Notes: generated from the letters alone by a model not told the origin. Counted from the stretch's first letter, positions 11,434 to 22,594 are shown. The stretch: DNA of 64,000 bases from Dactylis glomerata (GCA_007115705.1 QXEO01000339.1:1796308-1860307); one strand, 5' to 3'. A program made the numbers and translations.

Positions 11434-14341
11434 AGCATCCCCAAGCTTAACTCCTACTCGTCCTCGAGTAGGTAAGTGATGACAAAAGAATAATTTTTGA
11501 GGTGATATGCACCATCACAATCTTGATCATCTATGTAAGCATTGAGTGCTGGGATCAAATGAACTTAAAACATGGGCATAAAAGACATAATCTTGACAAT
11601 AAGAACTCAGCAACCATGTTATAACATGAAAAAGAACACAAACGAAAGATCATGAATAATAAAACAATGAAAGTCAAATGTGTGTTCAAATCATATGGAA
11701 AACATAGCAAATGGTTTTCAGCTTGTCCCTCATGGAATAGCAAAACATAAATGCATAGGACACCTTCAAGTTTAAATAGGGCGACTAGATACCAATACTT
11801 TAAGAATAAGTGAAACCAAAATAATGAATCAGTCAATGATAACTTTGGTACAATGCACATTACACTCAGAATGGCAACTATGCTCTCTTAGACGGTGCAT
11901 AAAGGTAGAAGGTGGTGACTCAACATAAAAGTAAAAGAAAGACCCTTCGCAGAGGGAAATAGTGATTGCAAGTTTATAAACCTTCAAAAATTATGGTACT
12001 TACTAGCTTTGAGCTCTCATTGCCCCCATCATAGGCATCTTGAATGGTTAAAGTTAATGCAAGAACGTTTATGAAGCATATGCTTGACAAATCATAAGTT
12101 GAAAACCTCGTGTCCCGTGTAGTACGAATACCCAAACCTCATGCTACTCGACTTAGGGTCCCAAGCAAGCTCTTGTCATTGTAAGTATATGCGTATCATC
12201 AAGAACCGCCAACGGGGTACCTCCGTGCCCAATGACATGGAACAAGCCTACATCAAAATGACAGGACAAACAGATAATGAACACCTCGACATCTCTTTTA
12301 TTTACCATTGGTATAGCTTTTTATTTTGAGATGCGTCGTCGAATGTCCACTATGGGCATGCTGTAAATTTCCACCATGAATTATGCATGGCTTAGATTAG
12401 CGGCCCAGGCGTTTCTCTAACACATATACAAACTTCATGATCCCGTAAGATTCCCAACTTGTTTCACATCGCGAGTATCCATAAACAAAAGATCACGATA
12501 TCAACTCAAATAAGAAGTGCAATGTTGAAAGCTTGCCCCATGACGGCATGGTTTGGCTAATTTCCAACTTACAACTTGCAAGCATAACGTCAACATAAAA
12601 GAGCCACAATGTCAAATTTTTAAAAGCGAGAAAAATAAAGTGTGCCATCAGGTTCGTGAGAGCTTTACTGACTAATTTTCGCATAACACCGATAAAAGTT
12701 TAATTCGAATGATAGATAAAAGCAAGTCAAATGTACTTTGGAATAGCAAATTGCTAATAGGTATGTATGGTCGACACATTGGCATAACTTGGTTTTTGGG
12801 AGTTGGATGCACGAGTAGAGCTCATACTCACTACAAAACGAGGGCTAGCAAAAGACTGGGAGCGACCAACTAAGAGAGCAAAAATGGCCATAATCATGCA
12901 AAGCGACAAAGCAACATTAAGAGAAGCATAAAATGACATCAAAAGTCAAAAACTAAATGATCATAGAGGCTTATGGCGACTTTGTATGAGTCCAACATGT
13001 TGTAAGCATGCGCCAAGTCAACCCAAATAAAGCATCAAAGGAGAAAACCAAATAAATGCTTCCACATAATAAAACAACGCATGATTTTTTCAAAGGCTCA
13101 TCAAGCAATCTCAGTCATTTGAGACAAGTCATGCTACAGAAAAAATCACTAAGCATACTATCAAAATGGCATCAAGCATGACATGCAAAAGTCTAAGCCG
13201 CAGTCTAAACAAGCTCCTTTTTGTACCACTTTTTTGCATGAAACTTTTTTTCTTTTCCAACACTATTCGAACCTTTTTGAAACAACTCTTTTGATGAATA
13301 CCAACATAGACCAGAGTTCCAAATATACCTTGATGCAAAGATAAAATAAGATCTGAACAAAAATCAAGGCAAAAAATGAAAGCTAAACGCAGTTCTAGAA
13401 AAAGAGAACACTCGTTGAACGATAAGAGTGAAAAACGGAGTATTCTTGGCAAATGAAAAACGAGTACATCTCCTCCAAAAGAAATTTGTTGGGGTCCAAC
13501 CATTTATTGCAGCAAACAAAACAAAACAAAACTGAAAACTAAAGTAAAGACGCTCCAAGAAAAAACGCATAGTGCATGAAGCAATATAAATATAGTGTTT
13601 TAAAAGGTTACCTGATTTTTGCCGATGACGATGGGGTACCTAGGGGGCATCCCCAAGCTTTGACGCTTGTACCTCTTGGATATTTCTTGGGGTGACATAG
13701 GCATCCCCAAGCTTGAGCTTTTGTCCATTCTTCATCTCATCTCATCATTCTCCAATCCCTACACTTGAAAACTTCCTTCATACAAAACTTAACACAATTC
13801 TATTAGCAACGTTAGCATAAGCATAATAGTAAATAAACTCTTTTTGGTTCGGGTTTCAACTCAAAAACACCACATATAAAGCATATACTACTGTAGCAAT
13901 TTCCCCAAAAGTTCCGTGATCAAAAGAACTCAAAAAGAAAGCGATCGAGAGGCAAACACAAATAGTGGCAGAAATCTGTCAAAACAGAACAGCTGACAAA
14001 GGTCGATTTTTTCGTAGGTTTTCTGTTGCGCAAATCGAAAAGTGTAAAACTAATGAAAGTTTGGATATAACCTGGGGCATATGCACAAGAAATCGCAGGT
14101 CAAAAAGATATTCTGAGAATTTTCACGAATTTTTACGGTGCAGCACCGAAATCTGTTTCAGGACAGCAACTTCCCGAAATCTTACCTCACTCAAATTAGA
14201 GGTTCTTCTTGGTACAAAAATGAAATAAAAAGGATAAGGAGTGGTTATTACAGTAGTAATAACTTCCAAGACTCAAATAAAAGAAAAAGTACTGAAAATA
14301 AAACAATGGGTTATCTCCCAAGAGTGCTTTTCTTTAACGCC
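11434..14341 (-). other. Element E non-coding interior with repeated polypurine-like hairpins
   Basis: No coding sequence is supported; the short ORFs here are AT-rich and share no family features. The minus strand begins near 14341 with GGCGTTAAAGAAAAGCACTC and continues to the polypurine tract at 11447-11434. The same order of sequence blocks is found in element C (45510-48077). At 13645-13720 the motif AAGCTTGGGGATGCC occurs twice, once within the perfect 7-bp inverted repeat CTTGGGG...CCCCAAG. Confidence 0.7.
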
Positions 14342-14367
14342 TTTGAGCTAGGCGCAGAAAGTGCAAA

Positions 14368-15210
14368 TCAAGTAATATCAAGCAATGAAGTATTAGGATC
14401 AACAGACGCCTTACGTCTTCCTTTCTTACCTTTGCTCTTGACTCTAGGAAAGACGTGACTATTGCAAGATGGAGAGATGAATCTTATATTGCCTTTTCCC
14501 ACATCTATAACGGCGCCCAGGAGCTTCAGTAGAGACCTTGCAAGCGTGATTTGTCCTTTTCCTACAGATTCAATAACAAGATAATCAGTAGATACCATTC
14601 TTCCTAGGACTTTTGTATAAACTCCTTCAGCTATTCCAACGGGAAATATAGTGGCATTATTAGTAAGAGAAATTTCTTCTCCCCCCTAAGACAGTTTCCA
14701 AAGACTCAAAGATTCATAAACATCCTTTGGCATAAGACAAAATTCAGAAATAATATCACAACGAGCATGATAAGTTTCACCACTAATGGTGATTTTCACC
14801 GTAGGGAACCAACTTGATTGTTCAGAATTTGTTGGCACATAATCAAAATGCTCGCGCAAAGTACTATAGCAATTACCCAAACAAGCAGTGTGAGTCTCAA
14901 GAGTATTAAGTCTAGCAAAAATGCTCACAAGAGAGGAATCAAAATCAGTTGGCATGCTATAAATTGTAATCATCTTTTTTATAATATTGAAGGCTCGATC
15001 TCCATCACAATGAAGGAAATCTCCTTCCGCTGTAGCATCCAAAGCATATCTATAACGAAGAGCAAGACCAAAGTAAAAGCTACTAAGAAGCAAACTCAAA
15101 GTCATTTTTGGTTCAGTTTTCCCATGCCAATCATAAATTCTAGACCAAGCTTCTTTGAAACTTTCCTCACTCTTTTGTTTAAAAGTGAAGATCATTTCCT
15201 CGGGCGACAT
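14368..15210 (-). pseudogene. Element E gag C-terminus and retropepsin remnant
   Basis: The minus-strand ORF 15210-14686 (ATG start, 174 codons) opens with MSPEEMIFTFKQKSEESFKE, and SFKEAWSR is typical of a gypsy gag helix. It ends with a protease-like stretch, VKITISGETYHARCDI, where the aspartic protease D-T/S-G is replaced by D-I-I. A further open stretch, 14598-14368, carries LLKLLGAVIDVGKGNIRF, the end of the retropepsin fold. A stop lies between the two. Nothing resembling RT follows. Family: Ty3/gypsy, inferred from the gag and protease patterns; function lost. Confidence 0.6.
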
Positions 15211-15394
15211 AGTAACAAAAACTAAACTATATATAAAAAGAAACTATAAAGGAAACTATTTTTTTGTATTTTTGATAAAATGATGCAAGCAAAAATAAAG
15301 TAAAGCAAAATAATAAAAAAGTAAAAGATTGTGCGTGCGAGACTCCCCTTGCAGAAGTCTTCTTTCTCCCTGGCAATGGCGCCAGAAAACTTGT
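15211..15394 (-). other. Element E leader and primer binding site
   Basis: The minus strand next to the LTR reads TTTTCTGGCGCCATTGCC. The same TGGCGCC-GTTGCCGGGG type of PBS is seen in element C. The remainder is an A-rich leader. Confidence 0.7.
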
Positions 15395-17056
15395 TGATGG
15401 TGCGGTGTTGATGATGTAAATGACCGACCAGTTGGGAACCCCAAGAGAAGGTGTGATGAGCACAGCAGCAAGTTTTCCCTCAGTTATGAAACCAAGGTAA
15501 TCAATCCAGTAGGAGAGAGCCAAACTTAAGAAGGTGATGCTTGCTAGCTTCGTGACACTCCGGACAATGGTTCCAGGCAACTTGCTGGTGCACAGTTGAC
15601 GTAGGAGCTTCTTCACCTAGCAGCAATGTGAAACCTGCACACAACACAAACAAATACTTTGCTCCCAACTTACAATGAGGTTCTCAATCTCACCGGTTTT
15701 CTGTAAACAAAAGAATGAGCGTATCGAGTGGTAAAAGGATAATAGTAATGCAAGTAAAGTAAACAGTGCGAGTAAAAATAAAACAGTATAGCAATGTAAA
15801 GGAAATTGGACCGGGGTCCACAGTTCACTAGTGGTGTCTCTCCATAAGATAAAAAGCACATGCTGGGTAAACAAATTATAGTTGGGCAATTGATAGAGCA
15901 AAGATAATGTACATACATCACGAGGATCACTATGAGGCTTACTCTGGGAATTACGACAAAATACATAGACCGTAATCCAACTGCATCTATGACTAAAAAT
16001 CCACACGCGGGGAATCATCCGAGGACTCCTTGAGTATTAAGTTGCGAACAACAGATAATTGCATTAAGCAAAGTGCGTAATGTAAACAAAGCAAATGTCC
16101 TTGGACACAAGAATGTTATTTTCTCCCTAGTGGCAACAGCACATCTATAACCTTAGAGGTATCTATCACTCCCCCAGATTAAATAGAGGCATGAACCCGA
16201 CTATCGAACATAAATACTCCCTCTTGGAGTTACTAGCATCTACTCGGCCAAGATAGCTACTAGCAACGGAAAGCATGCAAGATCATAAACAACATAGAGA
16301 TAACATAAAGATATAAATTCAGCACATCAACTTGACATAGTACCAATACTCATCGGATCCCAACAAACACAACATGTATGATTACATAAAGATGATCCTG
16401 ATCATGTAGGACAGCTCACAAGATCTAAACATGAAGCACATGGTGGAGAAGACAACCATCTAGCTACTGCTATGGACCCATAGTCCAAGGTAGACTACTC
16501 ACACATCACTCCGAAGGCGACCATGGTGGTGTAGAAGGCCTCCGGCAGGGATTCCCCTCTCCGGTAGGGTGCCGGGAAGAGCTCCTGGATCCTCCCGATC
16601 TCGCGACAGCGACGGCGGTGGCTTGCAGTATGTTTCTGGAAAAAGCGATCTGTCTTCTAGGTTTTTCCCATCGAGGGGACTTTATAGGCGAAGGGGCGTC
16701 GTCAGGAGTGGACCAGGGCGCCCTCACCATAGGTGGGCGCGTCCAGGGGCTAGGCCGCGACCCCTGGTGGTGAGGCTGGCCCTTGGCCCCTCTTCGTGTC
16801 ATCTTCGGTCTTTGCGAAGCTTCGGTAAAAATAGGAGGTCCGGCTTTTGTTTTATCCAATTCCGAGAATTTTTTCTGTGTAACTTTTCTAAAACACAAAA
16901 ACAACAGAAAACAGGGAACTGGCACTGTGGCATCTTGTTAATAGGTTAGTTCCAAAAAATGCATAAAATCGCCACGACGTGTAATAAAACACTAAGCAAA
17001 TGGTGTAAGGACAAGCATGGAGCATAAAAAATTATAGATACGTTTGAGACGTATTA
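15395..17056 (-). repeat. Element E 5' LTR
   Basis: 1662 bp. Its outer end reads GTATTA where the 3' LTR has GTATCA, a mutated LTR terminus. A TATA box lies on the minus strand (CGCCTATAAAGTCC, 16677-16690) at the same relative place as in element C. Confidence 0.9.
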
Positions 17057-17061
17057 ACCAC

Positions 17062-17219
17062 CCCCAAGTCCCAAAAATCCTAGATTAGCTTAATTTGGGT
17101 TTAGAACTAGGCTAGGATCTAGTTTGACTATTGATACCTTCAATTTGTAAAATAGGGATGAATTATGGATAAAGTCTTAAATCTAAGGTGGATGTAGTTT
17201 TCATGTTTATAGTTCATTA
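17062..17219. other. Resumed flank between elements E and G
   Basis: The continuation of the 1-1350 flank. AT-rich, no ORF. It ends with TTA (17217-17219), the target of Harbinger element G. The sequence after G (19195 on) should be the same original locus. Confidence 0.5.
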
Positions 17220-17232
17220 GAGCACCTCCAGC
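17220..17232 (+). repeat. Element G left terminal inverted repeat
   Basis: GAGCACCTCCAGC, preceded by TTA. The reverse complement is at 19182-19194. Confidence 0.93.
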
Positions 17233-17440
17233 TGTTGGCGCTCCCCACAGCCAAATCTGGCGATAAATAGCGCCGGATTGGACGAAACTTTGGCGTGGGG
17301 AGCGCCGAACTTCCAGCCGTATCCCCAGGTAGACGCCCGAGATCAGCATTTTGTCTTAGTTTCACAAATAAATTCACAGTTCAGCGAATTTGACAAATTT
17401 TACCAATATTTGGCTTATTTTTACAAATAAATGTTACAGT

Positions 17441-18802
17441 TCAACAAAACAAGCAAATAATTTGACAAGTTTTTAAACAAATCAAATGGAAACTAGTTGG
17501 TGTTGCCTCGAAGCCTCCATATGTGCTCCACCAGATCATCCTGAAGTTGTTGATGCATTGTGGAGTCTCGAATCTCCTGACGCATAGCGATGAACGAAGC
17601 CCACTATGCCGGCACCTGGTGATTAGGCTGTGCAAGAGGACCCTCTCTGTCATATGGTGCAGCTTGTTCACTCAGAGGAACCGGATACTTTTGCTCATTC
17701 TCAATAATCATATTGTGCAAGCACACACAACAGTTCATCACCTCCCACATCTCATCTTTGGACCAAGTCATAGCGGGGAACCGGACTACAGCAAATCTCT
17801 GCTAGAGGACACCAAATGCACGCTCGACATCATTTCGGCAACCTTCTTGTTACTTGAAAACTCCACCTCCTTTGGGAGGACGGGGCTTGAGATAGTCTTC
17901 ACAAATGTTGCCCATTTTGGATAGATACCGTCTGCAAGATAGTATCCCTTGTTGTAGTGTCGGCCATTGATCACAAATTCAATCGGGGGAGCATGACTCT
18001 CAACAAGCTTGGAGAAGATCGACGAGCACTGCAAGACGTTGATGTCGTTGTTGGATCTCGACATACCAAAGGAGTGCCAAATCTAGAGATCATGGGTAGC
18101 CACTGCCTCAAGTATCACAGTGCAGCCTTTTTTGTGACCCTTGTACATTCCCTGCCAGGCAACCGGATAGTTCTTCCATTTCCAATGCATGCAGTCAATG
18201 CTTCCAAGCATCCCCGGAAATCCTCGAGCTTCATTAAAAGCGAGGATCTGAGCAGTGTCTTCGACAGTGGGTGATCTCAAGTAGATGTCCCCGAAAACTG
18301 CTATCATCGCCCTGCAGAACTGGTAGGAACAATCAAGGGTGATGGACTCCGCCATCCGAAGATAGTCATTGGTAGAATCACTAGGAGCTCCATATGTCAG
18401 CATCCACATAGCCACCGTGCACTTTTGGAGGGCGGAAAACCCTGCCATGCCGGTGCAATCCAACTTGCATCTGAAATAGGATTCATACTCTCGAAGGGCA
18501 TACACTATTTTCAGGAAGAGCTTCCGGCTCATCCTGAAACGACGCCTAAAAACAGCCTCACCGTACAATGGACTGTCGACGAAGTAGTCGGCGTAGATCA
18601 TGCAGTAGCCCTCCATTCGCTGCCTCGGCTTGCACTTCCGGCGACCTGGTGCCGACCCACCACGGCGACTAATGGCCTTCTCCGCATACAAGCCTGACAG
18701 GCAAGCTAGGATCAACATGTGCTCCTCGTCTTGGGCGGCGACTGCCATCTCTTCTTCAAAAAGCTCGGCGAACATCTGCTCCTCCTCATCGTCCGAGTCC
18801 AT
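17441..18802 (-). pseudogene. PIF/Harbinger transposase, broken
   Basis: The first plausible ATG is 18802 (MDSDDEEEQMF); the frame is open further upstream but without ATG. An acidic N-terminus and a helical region (RRRFRMSRKLFLKIV) are followed by the DDE nuclease. The first acidic residue is in MLGSIDCMHWKW, the second in YYLADGIYPKWATFVKTIS, and the third in DVERAFGVL. A TAG near 18082 replaces the tryptophan expected in DLWIWH. A one-base frameshift near 17849 precedes the third block, and another TAG lies at 17802-17804. Beyond that, NCCVCLHNMIIENE is readable, the usual C-terminal helix. All three catalytic residues survive, but no single product joins them. Confidence 0.9.
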
Positions 18803-19181
18803 GTCCGCCCAGGCAAATGGACGAACACCTGTCGGTCGTGTCGACGAGGCGCGACGCGAGGAGTTGCCCGACGGCGGAATAAAGGCAACCGGCCGGCGGA
18901 TTAGCGAGGGGTGGTGCCGGCGGTGACAGAGCAACGAGAGGGGAGGGGGGATTTGCGGCGAGAAAGTGGGGTTCGCGTGTTCTCTCGCCGACAGAGCGGG
19001 CCCGTCCCCGCTTTTCTCTCGTCTGGAGTCCCCGAGCGCACCCCGGGGAGCCGAGGATGGCCTGAGCTCTCCGGATGGATTAAGGGCCTATTCTGGAAAA
19101 AAGGGGAACCAGAGGCGTGGATGGTCCGAATAACGCTGTCCGGATAAAAAAACACGTGCCAGAGGTCTAGTCGGGGAGACG

Positions 19182-19194
19182 GCTGGAGGTGCTC
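19182..19194 (-). repeat. Element G right terminal inverted repeat
   Basis: GCTGGAGGTGCTC, followed by TTA; exact inverted match to 17220-17232. Confidence 0.93.
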
Positions 19195-19197
19195 TTA

Positions 19198-19725
19198 TGC
19201 ATTACATGCTTTGCCGCCACCAAAATAAAAACTACCGAAACGATGCGGTATCTACTAGAGTTGCCCTAAAACCAGCTTTTCCATAAGCTTTGCTTTGCGC
19301 CAGCCTGTTTTCTTTGCCTTTCCATGTCAAACCCAGTGTCACGTCGCTCGCCGGCCGGTTCTCCGTCCAGCACGCAAGCTCGGCGTGTTTAAACCGTTCC
19401 CGCGTACGCACGGCATCCACATTTGGAGTGGGACAACGTGAATGTAGCCTAGAGCCAAGACGTCCCGCGAGAACAACCAAACGAATTAAGAAACAACGAA
19501 TAACATTTGCCAAGGGGATTATCGAATTCCTCTACTGTACACTGACACGAAGAGCGGATTAATTAACCTGATACATTAGTTCCAGCATTTGCAAACTTTG
19601 TTAAGCAGCTTACAAAGCTTAACGGTAGCCTGCTGACCATCATAACTTACAAAAGCTTCGTTTGCTTACACTCTCTCCCAGTACAGTACTGATCTCTTTA
19701 GCATCATCTCACTCTACTGCCCTGT
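19198..19725. other. Downstream flank of the NAC gene
   Basis: No gene is supported. This stretch contains the 3' untranslated and terminator region of the NAC gene, which is transcribed leftward from 20640. I could not pick a convincing polyadenylation signal by eye. Short ORFs at 19232-19562 lack family features. Element G ends only about 530 bp beyond the NAC stop codon. Confidence 0.5.
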
Positions 19726-20640
19726 TCAATGCATCACATCAGCTGCTCTTGCTCCGTTGCTCGTGCTCTCCTGCTCCCTGCAATGCTCGGCAGACCCGTC
19801 GGTGACGCAACTCGACGACAGCGGGGACACCGCGCGCGGCCGACGAAGCGCGTCAGCTCGCGCAAAGAAGTCGATGAACCGGACTCCACTGCTCTTGGAC
19901 TTGGAGTCGTCGATGGGATCCTGGGCCGAGTCGGTGGTGGCGGTTCGGTCGGCGGCAGCGGCGGTGGCTGCGCCCTTCCTTTTCCTGAACACCCGGCAGA
20001 GCACCCAGTCCTCCGAAGGCTGCACGCCGGCCGCGTCGCTACCCTGCGCGCGGCGGCACGGGGCGAGGCCGCCGCCGGCGAGGCGGTACTCGTGCATCAC
20101 CCAGTCCGTCTTCTTGCCGCTCGGCGCCTTGCCCCGGTAGAACACCAGCGACCGCTTCATGCCCACCACCACGGCCTGCCGGTCGCCGCCCCTCGGCGCC
20201 GGCACGCTAACGGAGACCTGCTTCTCTTTCCCCGTCGCCTTCCAGTACCCCGCGCTGGTGGCGCGGTTCGCGCGGCGGCCCTTGACGTACTTGGCCTCCT
20301 TGCAGGTGAAAAAGTACCTCTCCTCCTCTGCCCAACCTGGTTGGTAATCAAGCTAACAGGAGTCAGCCCAAGAATCCCCCAACTCCATAGACCCGAGCCG
20401 CGGCGATTTGGATGGGGACTCACCTGGGGGCAGGAGGTCGGAAGGGTCGTGCGCGAGGATGCGGACTTCGGGGATGTCCACAGCGGCGGGAAGCGGGGAC
20501 GAGAGCGCCCTGCGGCGAAGGTAGTGCACCACCAGCTCCTCGTCGGTAGGGCGGAACCGGAAACCCGGCGGCAGCCGAGCGTGGGCCCCGCTGCCGTCCG
20601 CCGCCACCCGCCCTGCCACCGTGGATTCCTTGGTCTCCAT
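19726..20640 (-). CDS. NAC-domain transcription factor (two exons, 275 aa)
   Basis: Exon 1 is 20640-20424 and exon 2 is 20336-19726. The 87-bp intron has GTGAGT and CCAG borders and splits one glycine codon. The product has the five NAC subdomains in order. A is LPPGFRFRPTDEELVVHYL (residues 23-41). B ends in AHDPSDLLP (about 63-71). C runs from WAEEERYFF through YVKGRRANRATSAGYWKATG. D contains KRSLVFYRGKAPSGKKTDWV, then MHEYRL. E is EDWVLCRVFRKRKG. These form the DNA-binding and dimerisation domain; C and D are the basic, DNA-contacting parts. The C-terminal tail is short, serine/alanine-rich, with a GVRFIDFF motif, resembling the VNI2/ANAC083-like group, though that placement is uncertain. 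The product should act in the nucleus. Only one intron is present; many NAC genes have two. The frame is intact with ATG and TGA, GC-rich as in grass genes, and no transposon interrupts it. Confidence 0.95.
20337..20423 (-). other. NAC gene intron
   Basis: Minus strand begins GTGAGTCCCC and ends TTACCAACCAG; 87 bp, phase 1. Removing it joins LLPPG to WAEEERYFF, which restores the conserved NAC B-C junction. Confidence 0.93.
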
Positions 20641-20785
20641 GGGCGAAATAATGACTCAACTAGTACTGGGTTCTTGGCAATTGATTGGATTCTTGCGCTT
20701 GCAGTCTTGACGGCGGCGGTGAGCTTCCGGTTGAGTGTAGAGAGGGAAGGGGGGAAGGGGGAGGAGGGAGAGATTGGTGACGACG

Positions 20786-20795
20786 GATTTATAGA
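20786..20795 (-). promoter_or_regulatory. NAC gene TATA box
   Basis: Minus strand TCTATAAATC, about 145 bp upstream of the ATG. It is followed by a CT-rich stretch (TCCCTCTCTACACTC) typical of grass 5' leaders. The start site was not measured. Confidence 0.65.
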
Positions 20796-20977
20796 AGAAA
20801 GAGAAGATTGTGTGCGGAGGGAGGAAGCAGTGGCGTGAGGGAGACTCAACCCTTCTACCCTGTTTTAGCCAACACACACTGTCTCACCGTGTTCTTGTTG
20901 TTCTGCTTTCTGCGGCTGAAATTGGAAGAAATACATTTTGGTTGGTTCTCCAAAACTTTTTGGTGTTTGGTTCTCGA
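20796..20977 (-). other. NAC upstream region
   Basis: The proximal promoter of the NAC gene, 180 bp before a possible transposon remnant begins. No further element is called; the apparent plus-strand ORFs here are shadows. Confidence 0.4.
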
Positions 20978-21784
20978 GGTAAGAACATCTCTACCAGCCC
21001 CGCAGGCAGTTGGATGGGCCGTTTTAGGGGCACCAGCACGTCCTCCTAAAATTTTGGTTTTCACACCGACGGCCCCAAAACACCAGCCCTAAAAAAAGTT
21101 GTAATTTTAAATTTGCTAAATTTTTATTAAACTTGCTAGATTTCATCGGAATTAGATATATTTTACATATTTGAGTTTGGAGCTGAAGTATCCCAAACTG
21201 GTATTCAAGCGGAGTATATACCGCTTGAACTTCTAGTTATACTACCTACTACTACTGGGTGCCGGAGCCGCCCACACCGGAACCGCCCGCGCCGGAGCCA
21301 CCGGAGCTGCCATGGTTGCCTGTCTCCAGGCGACGGCGGAGGCGTGCTTCACGCAGCTGCTGCCGGCGGTGTTGGGGCATCTTCTGTGATGCGGGCGTCG
21401 GCGTAGTAGAGGGCAGGGGGTATTGGTGTTCGCGCACCCTCGCCAACTCCGCCGCCCTCGCACGCTCTGCCTGTAGCCGCCGTTCCACCTCAACCTCGTG
21501 CGGTCCTCATGGGGCCGCCGTCTCGCCGCTGCCGCCCTCGCCTCGTCCATCGCCGCCAAGTTACGAAGATATGCCGATTGGTGCGCGCTTTGGTGCGCCG
21601 CCGCCAGGTCGTCCGCCGCCGCCCTTCTCTCGGCCGCCCTGAGATGCCAGGCGGACTCATCGCGGCGCTGCGTCTCGAACGAAGCCATCAGCGCTCTCTG
21701 CTCGGCAGCGGACTCTGCGGCTTCCTCGTCGGTGGGGAGTGATGCTTCACTAGGTTGAGACTCTAAGAGTAGAGTGTTGAGCAT
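20978..21784 (-). pseudogene. Degenerate Ala/Arg-rich ORF, probably DNA-transposon remnant
   Basis: The minus strand is open from 21784 for 180 codons: an acidic start (PTDEEAAESAAEQRALMASF), then an alanine/arginine-rich helical stretch with QRRDESAWHLRAAERRAAAD. A better continuation lies in another frame (21488-21252, RLQAERARAAELARV, ending in a Gly/Ser tail), so a frameshift near 21480 is likely. The left side (20985-21010, ACATCTCTACCAGCCCCGC) resembles Harbinger-type termini of the form seen in G, but no matching right end was found. I do not recognise a specific family. Confidence 0.35.
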
Positions 21785-22039
21785 AGGGAAGCTTGATTTT
21801 CCCCACGAATGTGACTCGAGGGTTTATATCGAACTCTCGGGGAACTGTGTGTATAAGGATCATTCATGTCCCTCCTCTAACAACCTGCAAGGTAAAATAA
21901 ATTTGCTTTGTGCCCTCAACCTCACCAAGTGGTTGTCAAGCACAAAGTGTGTGTAAGTATACGAAACAGAAAATAAATATGCACTACTAGATAAATAAAT
22001 ATGCAAATGCAACGGCGCTAGAAAATCTTTTGTCGCAGG
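21785..22039. other. Intergenic stretch before element H
   Basis: AT-rich, no ORF and no recognisable element. It ends with GCAGG (22035-22039), the probable target duplication of H; the partner duplication lies outside the window. Confidence 0.4.
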
Positions 22040-22575
22040 TGTTGGGGATATACCAAATGGGTATACCAGCGACGTAGTCCTAAACCAGCGAGCCAGGGTG
22101 GCCCATGGAGGTGGTATGGCGGATTGCCTACCGGGCGGCCCAGTTGCTGGAAAGCCCATGGCGGATACTGGACGCATGAGCTTATGGCGGATCCGAAGAT
22201 AGGCCCATGGCGGGTTGCCTTGTAGTACACGCATAGGACTTAGTCTAGGACTCCATATTGTATCCGCTCCGGTACCATCGTGATGCCCATGCCAGATGCC
22301 TTTATAAGCTGGCGTGGAGGAGCCCTTGAGGCAAGAATCACCGAGACTTAGATACGGCCAATCGCATAGCGAAACAGCCAACCTCATCATTGTTATCGAG
22401 CACTTGTTGCCATATAGTGAATTATAGCAGGACGTAAGGTCTCGCCACCGTTGCGGGATCTGAAGCTGGGTAAACTCGTGCTACCACCGTCCCGGATCAC
22501 TCCGCCGTGTTCACCCCCTTCCACAAACCGCCATACACCTACCCCTATGGCAGATCTGTTGACGAAACCACAACA
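22040..22575 (+). repeat. Element H 5' LTR
   Basis: Begins TGTTGGGGATATACC and ends ACCACAACA just before the PBS; 536 bp. It contains several copies of CCCATGGCGGAT/TGGCGGATTGCC. A TATA-like TTTATAAGC lies at 22301-22309. The right end is anchored by the PBS, the left end by the canonical TGTTGGGG start; no second LTR is available for comparison. Confidence 0.7.
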
Positions 22576-22594
22576 GTTGGCGCCCACCATGGGG
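22576..22594 (+). other. Element H primer binding site
   Basis: GTTGGCGCCCACCATGGGGC, the form used by Tat-type grass elements. The gag ATG (22589) lies inside it. Confidence 0.8.

Larger units (their letters stand above)
1356..17056 (-). mobile_element. Element E: non-autonomous LTR retrotransposon (gypsy-like), interrupted by F
   Basis: The element is bounded by a perfect 5-bp duplication, ACCAC, at 1351-1355 and 17057-17061. On the minus strand it reads 5' LTR (17056-15395), PBS, gag/protease remnants (15210-14368), a long non-coding interior, a polypurine tract, then the 3' LTR (11433-10181 plus 1745-1356). Without F it is about 7.27 kb. No RT, RNase H or integrase is visible, so it must have been copied by a helper. 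LTR ends, interior non-coding sequence and polypurine tract resemble element C in this window. By eye the LTRs differ by about 5% over the leftmost 390 bp, so E is older than F and probably older than C. Confidence 0.9.
17220..19194 (-). mobile_element. Element G: PIF/Harbinger DNA transposon
   Basis: 1975 bp between TTA duplications (17217-17219 and 19195-19197). The ends are inverted repeats that share GAGCACCTCCAGC (13 bp, perfect) and then diverge. The 3-bp TTA target and a DDE transposase of the plant_transposon/DDE_4 type identify the superfamily. The interior carries only the transposase gene, on the minus strand. The Myb-like partner that autonomous Harbingers normally encode is not seen, and the transposase is broken, so this copy could move only with help. 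Confidence 0.93.

Noticed and set aside
17441..18802. A functional host gene derived from a transposase
   Set aside because: Exact TIRs and TTA duplications frame it, and the coding sequence has two stops and a frameshift.
19729..20838. Plus-strand open frame of 369 codons opposite the NAC gene
   Set aside because: It is the GC-rich shadow of the NAC exons; composition is Arg/Ala/Gly-rich without a domain, and the minus strand has a full NAC domain with splice sites.
20157..20849. Minus-strand 230-codon frame across the NAC first exon
   Set aside because: It reads through the NAC intron in another frame, and its Ser/Pro/Arg-rich product has no family features.
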